5,935 nt of DNA from Patescibacteria group bacterium (GTDB lineage Bacteria; Patescibacteriota; Minisyncoccia; Minisyncoccales; JASEJS01). Position 1 is the first letter of the stretch; each line of letters opens with the position of its first letter. This document shows positions 5,232-5,935 of the stretch, piece after piece. Under the pieces are notes generated by a model. That model worked only from the letters and a program-made list of their open reading frames with translations. It made no database searches and was not told where the DNA came from. Where the stretch lies: contig JASEJS010000043.1 of NCBI GenBank assembly GCA_030016765.1, positions 1 to 5,935 on the forward strand, in the 5' to 3' direction. The position numbers and the translations under genes are program-made.

Positions 5232-5777
5232 TTATAGTTTTTTAATTTGTAAATAATCTAATTCAACTGGAGTATCTCTGCCAAACATATTAATCAAGAC
5301 TTTAACCTTTCCTCTTTCTTCATCAATTTCAGAAACTTTTCCATCAAAGTCTTTGAAGGGGCCATCGATAATTTTTACTAGATCCCCAATCTTGACTTCG
5401 ATTTTATATTGAGGCTCTTTTACCCCCATTCTTTTCTTCAAATTCTCAATTTCTTCTGGAGAAACTGGTATTGGAGTAGTACCAGCTCCAACAAAACCGG
5501 TGACATTGGGGGTATTTCTGACTACATACCAGGAATCATCAGTCACAATCATTTCCACTAAAACATAACCTGGATAAATTTTCTCTTCCACTACCTTTCT
5601 TTTGCCGTCTTTTATTTTAATCTTTTTTTCTTTGGGGACAATCACATTGAAGATTTTATCTTCCATGCCCAATGATTCAATCCGTTGCTTTAAATTTTTG
5701 GCAACGGCATCTTCATAACCAGAGTAAGTGTGTAAAACATACCAATTTCTTTTTTGAGGTAATCTTTGCTTTGGCAT
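5232..5777 (-). CDS. nusG: Transcription termination/antitermination protein NusG
   Basis: NusG binds RNA polymerase, suppresses pausing, and links transcription to Rho or to the ribosome (via S10). With the start at 5775-5777 it has 181 residues, the normal size. The NGN domain (about 10-118) shows NWYVLHTYSGYED (11-23), the VVEEKIYPGYVLVEM segment (62-76) and VRNTPNVTGFVG (86-97). The KOW domain (about 126-181) shows the GDLVKIIDGPFKDFDGKV segment (131-148) and ends VELDYLQIKKL. An in-frame ATG at 5793-5795 would add MIYYTT, encoded by the TATA-like sequence upstream. I prefer the later ATG, where MPKQ leads into the conserved domain. No Shine-Dalgarno is present, and a -10-like hexamer ends six bases before the ATG, so the message may be leaderless. 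secE, the usual upstream neighbour, is not found in the remaining 158 bases. Confidence 0.98.
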   Translation of the reverse strand: MPKQRLPQKRNWYVLHTYSGYEDAVAKNLKQRIESLGMEDKIFNVIVPKEKKIKIKDGKRKVVEEKIYPGYVLVEMIVTDDSWYVVRNTPNVTGFVGAGTTPIPVSPEEIENLKKRMGVKEPQYKIEVKIGDLVKIIDGPFKDFDGKVSEIDEERGKVKVLINMFGRDTPVELDYLQIKKL

Positions 5778-5779
5778 AG

Positions 5780-5788
5780 TGGTATAAT
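5780..5788 (+). promoter_or_regulatory. Consensus extended -10 on the plus strand, pointing into the hairpin cluster
   Basis: The plus strand reads TGGTATAAT, a perfect extended -10 (TGn plus TATAAT). A start site would fall near 5795, just before the GC-rich hairpin cluster, and no open reading frame follows on that strand within the window. No clear -35 hexamer is seen, which extended -10 promoters tolerate. It shares bases with the minus-strand element proposed for nusG, so the two could compete for polymerase. Confidence 0.4.
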
Positions 5789-5789
5789 A
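5784..5789 (-). promoter_or_regulatory. Possible -10 element giving a leaderless nusG transcript
   Basis: The minus strand reads TATTAT here, followed by six bases and then the nusG ATG, which would place the transcription start at or next to the A of the ATG. This is consistent with the lack of any Shine-Dalgarno. The best hexamer 17 bases upstream (AGGGCA, 5812-5807) matches only three of six -35 consensus bases, so the call is tentative. It overlaps an opposite-strand element. Confidence 0.35.
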
Positions 5790-5814
5790 TATCAAGTTAA
5801 GTCGCTTGCCCTCT

Positions 5815-5914
5815 CTGGAGCTTACGCTCCAGCGCTCCCGAGCCCCTCAAGGTGCTCGGGAGCTTCGGGTTCGCTCTCCAGAAACCCTCGGTTTCTGGCG
5901 GTCGGCCTTTGGCC
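5815..5914. repeat. GC-rich cluster of inverted repeats (three perfect hairpins and a weaker fourth)
   Basis: Four stem-loops follow each other. 5815-5821 pairs with 5826-5832 (7 bp, loop TTAC). 5834-5843 pairs with 5854-5863 (10 bp, then one mismatch and CC/GG closing a TCAA loop). 5878-5886 pairs with 5890-5898 (9 bp, loop CTC). 5904-5907 pairs with 5911-5914 (GGCC stems, loop TTT). All pairings in the first three are exact. The surrounding 5801-5935 is about 64% GC by hand count, against roughly one third in the genes. There is no T-tract after any stem, no tRNA-like T-arm, and no reading frame I can support. Candidates are a structured RNA, an intergenic palindromic repeat element of the genome, or the edge of a mobile or extragenic repeat. 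The structure is certain as sequence; its nature is unknown. Confidence 0.7.
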
Positions 5915-5935
5915 TCCCTGTTTTCCGATACGGGG

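Noticed and set aside
5778..5795. Upstream ATG giving nusG six more residues (MIYYTT)
   Set aside because: The residues are encoded by the TATA-like promoter sequence and are not conserved in NusG. The MPKQ start leads into the NGN domain.
5861..5880. T-arm-like GGTTCG sequence suggesting a tRNA in the hairpin cluster
   Set aside because: The full TTCGANTC loop, a matching acceptor stem and an anticodon arm cannot be assembled around it on either strand.
5815..5914. CRISPR array or rho-independent terminators
   Set aside because: The stems differ in sequence and have no equal-length spacers, so this is not CRISPR. No stem is followed by a T-tract on either strand, so none is a standard terminator.

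Overview
The window is AT-rich (roughly one third GC by eye) apart from the last ~135 bases, and every gene I can support lies on the minus strand. Reading in the direction of transcription, from the right edge to the left, the order is: a GC-rich hairpin cluster, nusG, rplK (ribosomal protein L11), a dCMP deaminase, a long ThyX-like flavin-dependent thymidylate synthase, a serine hydroxymethyltransferase (glyA), a thymidylate kinase-like protein (tmk), an unrecognised two-helix membrane protein, a stem-loop terminator, and the first 95 codons of gatB, which runs off the left edge.

The organism is most likely a bacterium with a small, compact genome, of Candidate Phyla Radiation / Patescibacteria type (Parcubacteria-like would be my guess). 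NusG and L11 are plainly bacterial and GatB is of the GatCAB type. Most genes lack Shine-Dalgarno sequences, genes are packed end to end, and two nucleotide-metabolism genes (glyA, tmk) look closer to archaeal family members, a mix I associate with such lineages. This is inference; no rRNA is present to settle it.

The central block (1084-4765) is a thymidylate module: dCMP deaminase makes dUMP, the ThyX-like protein would methylate dUMP to dTMP, GlyA would supply methylene-tetrahydrofolate (or a related pterin), and Tmk would phosphorylate dTMP to dTDP. Junctions in this block are +1 nt, a 1-nt TAATG overlap, +1 nt and +13 nt, so it is almost certainly one transcript, continuous with rplK upstream. 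Two of the enzymes deviate from textbook motifs. The ThyX-like protein is about 419 residues and reads as two ThyX-like halves, neither with the full RHR signature. The Tmk-like protein has Thr in place of the Walker A lysine and Val in place of the Asp of the DRY motif. Whether these are active enzymes, a lineage-specific variant, or enzymes with shifted roles is the main open question.

At the right edge, 5801-5935 is about 64% GC by hand count and contains three perfect hairpins and a weaker fourth. A consensus extended -10 element on the plus strand (5780-5788) points into it, and a -10-like element on the minus strand overlaps it and points at nusG. Two annotation choices matter: dCMP deaminase and glyA each have an in-frame upstream ATG giving a 14-residue extension that overlaps the preceding gene. 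I reject both, because the conserved protein starts coincide with ATGs placed 1 nt after the upstream stop codon.
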